Below, piece after piece: positions 60,563 through 64,000 of a stretch of DNA of 64,000 bases. Position 1 is the stretch's first letter; every line of letters starts with the position of its first letter. Source of the DNA: Nonlabens xiamenensis (GTDB lineage Bacteria > Bacteroidota > Bacteroidia > Flavobacteriales > Flavobacteriaceae); NCBI RefSeq assembly GCF_003865345.1, contig NZ_RMVE01000001.1:682001-746000 (forward strand), in the 5' to 3' direction. The notes under the pieces are model-generated. The model did not search any database and was not told the origin of the DNA. It saw only the letters and a program-made list of their open reading frames with translations. The position numbers were made by a program, and so were the translations under genes.

Positions 60563-63424
60563 TTAGAATCTTAGGTAGAAGTTGAGGTAATAAGTACGAC
60601 CGTTTCCGTAGAAATAACGTGGGGCAAATATCTCAATCGGATTGTTACGGTCTTCCAGCAAGCTGGTATAGTTACCATTTCTTCCCTGCTCAAATCCTCC
60701 AGTGCGATATTCTGTGTCAAAAACGTTGTTGATGGTGGCAAAAAAACCTACGTACTTGTCTCCGATTTTCCATGATTTTCCACCGACCAGATTCACCAAA
60801 TCATAGCTTCCGAATTTTTCTTGTCTTAATAATTCCCGAGCCACATTCTCATCATAACCTACGATAGGTTGGCCATCTAGATCTAGAGCGAATCCTTCAG
60901 ACCTCGGTAGCGGTGCCACATCAACATAGGCGTTGCTGAAGAAGTTGGCTGTAGCGCCGATCCACCAGTAGTCTGGATCGCGGTATTCAAAACCTATCTG
61001 CATCGCTTTTTCTGGCCCACCGGCCACGTGATAATCCTTCAAATTCGTTGTACCATCCCCAAAAGTAACACCGTTCTCGTTCTCTTCAGTTGTAAAGTCA
61101 TCAGAATACAACGCAAAATTTGGATTGTTGGTATAGACGCTTTGTCCTATAGATCCAGCCGCTTTCAATTTAATCGTTGGTGTCGCCTGAACTTCCAATC
61201 CAAATTCCATCCCAATGTTACGTCGATCGATATTACTAACCACTTCCTGTACAAAGGCATTTCCTTCTACGTTGGAATCCAATCCTGAGATCCTTTGGCT
61301 GAAGTAGAAACTAATGTCAGTACTGTTTTCAAATTTGCTGTAATATCCAGTAAGACGAGCCTTTACGATAGGACTCTTAAAGATATAACTGGCATCTGTA
61401 CTGTAAATCGTTTGAGACTCAAGTCCAGGAACGGTTTGATTGTTCTGTCTGGCATTTACGAATGAGCTTCTGATGGTAGGTGCTTGAGTAAAATAAGCTC
61501 CATTGATATCAAGGAAAGTCTTACCGCTTACTTTATAAGTAGCTCCGGCCTTTACACCGTAATTGGTAAAGTCCAGCTTTTCCCCTAACCCAAACGAGTT
61601 TTCGGCAAAGTTTCCGTTTCTATATTTTCCGTCCCTTTGGTAAGTAGTTCTGGAAAGATTGAGGGCCGTATAGAAATCTACCTTTTTGGTCTTCACCTGC
61701 GCCTGCACAAATCCTTCCACTTCATCAGCAAAAATATCGTAGTTGTACTTGTAACGGTCTCCCTCTCCTACGATACGATTCATATTATTCAAGTCAGATT
61801 GAGCGGCTTGGTCCTGGGTGATGTCTGAAGTCTCCTGTGCAAAGAAATCTACATCCAGATAACCAGTTCCACCTAGTAGGTCATCAATGCGCGCATAGTT
61901 TTCGCTGGTAAGTTTTCTATAGGAAACCCCACCGTTAAATAAAATGTTGTCTGTGAGATCAGCACTGATGATGGTGTTGGCCATCAATAAATCATCGTCA
62001 ATTCGATCTTCCTGAATCACATAAATAGAGTTACCGCCATTTTGTGTAGAAAGTCTATTGGCTTCGTACAAGGATGCCCAATCCAACTGACCATCAGCCT
62101 GAAATTCCTGTTGTGCTAAATAAGCATTCATAAAGTCAATAGGTTCCTGACCATTCCTCAAGAAATAGCTGGGTAAGTTTTGGTAATAGTCAGGATTCGG
62201 ATTTCTCGCTCCACCTATATAAGCATTCTGTCCATCAGGAGTAGTGACCAATCGAGTTCCACCGTTATCAATACGGGTGTTCCCGATTTTTCCAAATTGG
62301 TACCCGACGTTGGTGTTGACACGTAGCTTGTCATTTACTGTCCAGTAGTGGTTGAGCATAAAGATGGGCTCAACAATTTCCCTGATACGGCTATTTCTAA
62401 CCGCACCGTCTTGGTTACCCCAGTATGGGTTGTAACGCAATCCCTTTAGGTCACGTATTTCCTGGGTCATCGGTGCACGACGACCCCTTCTGTTGGGAGT
62501 ATACATTCCCGTAAAGTTAAGGGAGTGTGCATCGCTGAATTTTTTCTCTACCGAAAGCGCCAAGGAATTGGCATCATACAACGTACCTTCACTAAATCCT
62601 TCATCACCTGCACGTCTAGAAGCAAGAATGGCATATGACCATCCGTTGTTCAACAGACCACTGCGATGCGATACCATAAATCTACCTTCATAGGAACGAT
62701 CTGCAACAGCCACACTGATTTGGGTTCCTTCACGTTGCTGTGAAGCGCGCATATCTATACTCTGAACACCACCTAAACCACCGAAAGTATTTTCAGCTGG
62801 AGAGAGCCCCATGGTAAAGGTCTGGTTGCGCTGTAAATCATTCACTCCACCCCAGTTGCTCCATTGTGGGCGACCAGAAAAAAGTTTATTCATACGCAGT
62901 CCATTGATTAACACGTCACCATCTTCACTGTTCAAACCTCTGGGTCTAAAGAAAGTGGCCGAAAAATCAAAAGCAGCTGCCCTTAAGAATTGGTCTCTTG
63001 AGGCCTGTAGCAGTCCAGAAATATTATTGGCCGCATTCTCATCTTCAGCCAGGTCATTTTCTGTCAAAGAAATCACCCCCACGGATTGTTGCTCGTTGAT
63101 GTTGTCTGATTCCAAATATAGCGGATCAATATTGACAACATTAGTGGTGCTAATGACCACCGGAATTGTTTTGGTCAAATAATTGTTGAAAGAAACACGG
63201 ATTTTTTGATTGCCTTCAGTCAGGTCCTGATCAAAGGTAAAATATCCGTTGGCGTCAGTAGTAGCGGTGTATGGAGTGCCCACTAACTCAATGAGTACGC
63301 CTGGTATGGGTTCTTCACTGGTCTCGTCAATGACTCTTCCCTTTAGCAGCTCCTGTGCCATTCCCAAACTGGCAAATAGCATGAACATACCAAAGAAAAT
63401 CCTGTCCATTTTTTTAATCATCAT
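60563..63424 (-). CDS. TonB-dependent outer-membrane receptor with carboxypeptidase-regulatory domain
   Basis: 953 residues. Signal peptide (FFGMFMLFASLGMAQ), then a carboxypeptidase-regulatory-like domain (LKGRVIDETSEEPIPGVLIELVGTPYTATTDANGYFTF), then a plug (about 110-230; RAAAFDFSATFFRPRGLNSEDGDVLINGLRMNKLF) and a 22-strand barrel ending in aromatic residues (LNFYLRF). ATGs at 63424, 63421 and 63409 are possible starts. It imports a substrate across the outer membrane with TonB energy. The divergent nuclease/phosphatase gene suggests a nucleic-acid- or phosphoester-derived substrate, but that is inference. Confidence 0.92.
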   Translation of the reverse strand: MMIKKMDRIFFGMFMLFASLGMAQELLKGRVIDETSEEPIPGVLIELVGTPYTATTDANGYFTFDQDLTEGNQKIRVSFNNYLTKTIPVVISTTNVVNIDPLYLESDNINEQQSVGVISLTENDLAEDENAANNISGLLQASRDQFLRAAAFDFSATFFRPRGLNSEDGDVLINGLRMNKLFSGRPQWSNWGGVNDLQRNQTFTMGLSPAENTFGGLGGVQSIDMRASQQREGTQISVAVADRSYEGRFMVSHRSGLLNNGWSYAILASRRAGDEGFSEGTLYDANSLALSVEKKFSDAHSLNFTGMYTPNRRGRRAPMTQEIRDLKGLRYNPYWGNQDGAVRNSRIREIVEPIFMLNHYWTVNDKLRVNTNVGYQFGKIGNTRIDNGGTRLVTTPDGQNAYIGGARNPNPDYYQNLPSYFLRNGQEPIDFMNAYLAQQEFQADGQLDWASLYEANRLSTQNGGNSIYVIQEDRIDDDLLMANTIISADLTDNILFNGGVSYRKLTSENYARIDDLLGGTGYLDVDFFAQETSDITQDQAAQSDLNNMNRIVGEGDRYKYNYDIFADEVEGFVQAQVKTKKVDFYTALNLSRTTYQRDGKYRNGNFAENSFGLGEKLDFTNYGVKAGATYKVSGKTFLDINGAYFTQAPTIRSSFVNARQNNQTVPGLESQTIYSTDASYIFKSPIVKARLTGYYSKFENSTDISFYFSQRISGLDSNVEGNAFVQEVVSNIDRRNIGMEFGLEVQATPTIKLKAAGSIGQSVYTNNPNFALYSDDFTTEENENGVTFGDGTTNLKDYHVAGGPEKAMQIGFEYRDPDYWWIGATANFFSNAYVDVAPLPRSEGFALDLDGQPIVGYDENVARELLRQEKFGSYDLVNLVGGKSWKIGDKYVGFFATINNVFDTEYRTGGFEQGRNGNYTSLLEDRNNPIEIFAPRYFYGNGRTYYLNFYLRF

Positions 63425-63458
63425 TTGTTAATATTAAGATTTCGTTATGAAAAGCGCG

Positions 63459-63466
63459 CAAAACTA
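63459..63466 (-). promoter_or_regulatory. -7 promoter box of the TonB-receptor/DUF5689 operon
   Basis: TAGTTTTG on the minus strand fits TAnnTTTG, about 34 nt before the receptor's first ATG. Confidence 0.55.
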
Positions 63467-63486
63467 CGATATTCTTATCAGTTGAT

Positions 63487-63494
63487 TACCTTTG
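63487..63494 (+). promoter_or_regulatory. -7 promoter box of the endonuclease/phosphatase gene
   Basis: TACCTTTG fits TAnnTTTG. It and the opposite -7 box are each next to a GCGCGC/GGCGCGC tract. Confidence 0.55.
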
Positions 63495-63549
63495 GCGCGC
63501 AAATTGTAACAGAGTTTACAAAAACATAACTTAAGAGAGTTAAAACAAC

Positions 63550-64000
63550 ATGTATAAAAACCTATTATTCAGTGTGTTGGCGGTTATCGCTTTCGCGAAA
63601 GCGGCACATGCACAGTCATCGGGACAAGCCAAACAATACAAAGTCAAGACAGTAGCTTTCTACAATCTTGAGAATCTTTTTGACATAGAGGATGATACAT
63701 CGATTAACGACGAAGCCAGTCCGATCATGGAAATGGCCGAAGGTGTCAGAGCCTCTGTATATGAGAAAAAGCTCACCAATATGGCCCGAGTAATCAGAAA
63801 GATCGGTGCTGCCAAAGCGCAAACTGCTCCTGCTTTGGTCGGAGTCTGTGAGATTGAAAACAGAAAAGTGCTGGAGGACCTTATTAATCATCCACTGCTG
63901 AGAGAGTTTGACTACGGTATTGTACATTACGATTCTCCTGACCGCAGGGGTATTGACACTGGCCTGCTTTATAAAAAGGCAGATTTCAAAGTGTTAAACA
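63550..64000 (+). CDS. Secreted endonuclease/exonuclease/phosphatase family protein, cut by window end
   Basis: About 150 residues are visible; the gene continues past the window. The signal peptide is MYKNLLFSVLAVIAFAKAAHAQ, and its C-terminal part (AFAKA) is encoded by a perfect palindrome copy (63588-63603). The family signature follows: VKTVAFYNLENLFDIEDD, APALVGVCEIENRKVLEDL and DYGIVHYDSPDRRGIDTGLLY. These enzymes cut nucleic acids or phosphodiesters; export implies a role in scavenging phosphate or nucleotides outside the cell. It diverges from the TonB receptor operon, which often accompanies it in Flavobacteria. Confidence 0.92.
   Translation, partial: MYKNLLFSVLAVIAFAKAAHAQSSGQAKQYKVKTVAFYNLENLFDIEDDTSINDEASPIMEMAEGVRASVYEKKLTNMARVIRKIGAAKAQTAPALVGVCEIENRKVLEDLINHPLLREFDYGIVHYDSPDRRGIDTGLLYKKADFKVLN
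63588..63603. repeat. Palindrome copy in a signal-peptide coding region
   Basis: Perfect 16-mer, encoding AFAKA at the end of the endonuclease/phosphatase signal peptide. Confidence 0.9.

Noticed and set aside
1-64000. CRISPR arrays, tRNA or rRNA genes, prophage or insertion sequences
   Set aside because: No repeat-spacer pattern, tRNA-like cloverleaf, rRNA motif, integrase or transposase was seen on either strand.

Overview
The window is chromosomal DNA from a member of the Flavobacteriaceae (Bacteroidota), most likely a marine genus close to Nonlabens/Dokdonia; the genus is an inference. Supporting evidence: many perfect Bacteroidota -7 promoter boxes (TAnnTTTG), few Shine-Dalgarno sites, and lineage-typical families (DUF4270, DUF5689, carboxypeptidase-regulatory TonB receptors, a FolK-deoxynucleoside kinase fusion, a panC/half-glycogen-synthase divergon, AsmA-like proteins). 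There is no rRNA, tRNA, CRISPR array, insertion sequence or prophage.

Layout. 1-9.4 kb: the end of a surface beta-barrel gene, then a minus-strand series of M23 peptidase, TlpA-like thioredoxin, radA, esterase-like protein, flippase-like membrane protein, panD and panC. 9.4-14.6 kb: half-size glycogen synthase, DUF4270 lipoprotein, glmS, fasciclin protein. 14.6-18 kb (minus): 3-hydroxyanthranilate dioxygenase and hemC-orf-hemA; a divergent AraC regulator follows. 19.1-24.7 kb: a metal-uptake operon (DtxR/MntR regulator, outer-membrane protein, lipoprotein, ATPase, two permeases with extra C-terminal winged-helix-like domains). 24.7-33.2 kb: crotonase, comF, coiled-coil protein, two envelope-glycan genes, methyltransferase, glyS, DUF2461. 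33.3-33.9 kb: two tiny related acidic lipoproteins. 33.9-42.6 kb: an SOS-mutagenesis/repair island. 42.6-58.5 kb: AsmA-like, queuosine-precursor transporter, folK-dNK, amidohydrolase, PfkB kinase, PurF-like protein, superoxide dismutase, AddA-like helicase-nuclease, kbl, OmpA/TSP3 protein. 59-64 kb: TonB receptor + DUF5689 lipoprotein diverging from a secreted endonuclease/phosphatase cut by the window edge.

Two things stand out. First, a short perfect palindrome with 14-bp core GCTTTCGCGAAAGC occurs 13 times, plus near copies, in genes and between them. Within genes it is read in all three frames (LSRKR, RFRES, AFAKA), usually in linkers, tails or a signal peptide, so the constraint appears to act on DNA rather than protein. 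Second, the 33.9-42.6 kb island looks like a self-contained, repressor-controlled DNA-damage system: an XRE-S24 (LexA-like) repressor diverges from an SRAP (HMCES/YedK) gene across a 132-bp region with four copies of GGAAnnnTTCC and two facing promoters. It is followed by a small unknown gene, dinB, a DnaE-type polymerase with a degenerate PHP domain, a radical-SAM protein with a helix-hairpin-helix tail, and a DUF4130 protein.

All functional assignments rest on motifs read by eye. No database search was run.
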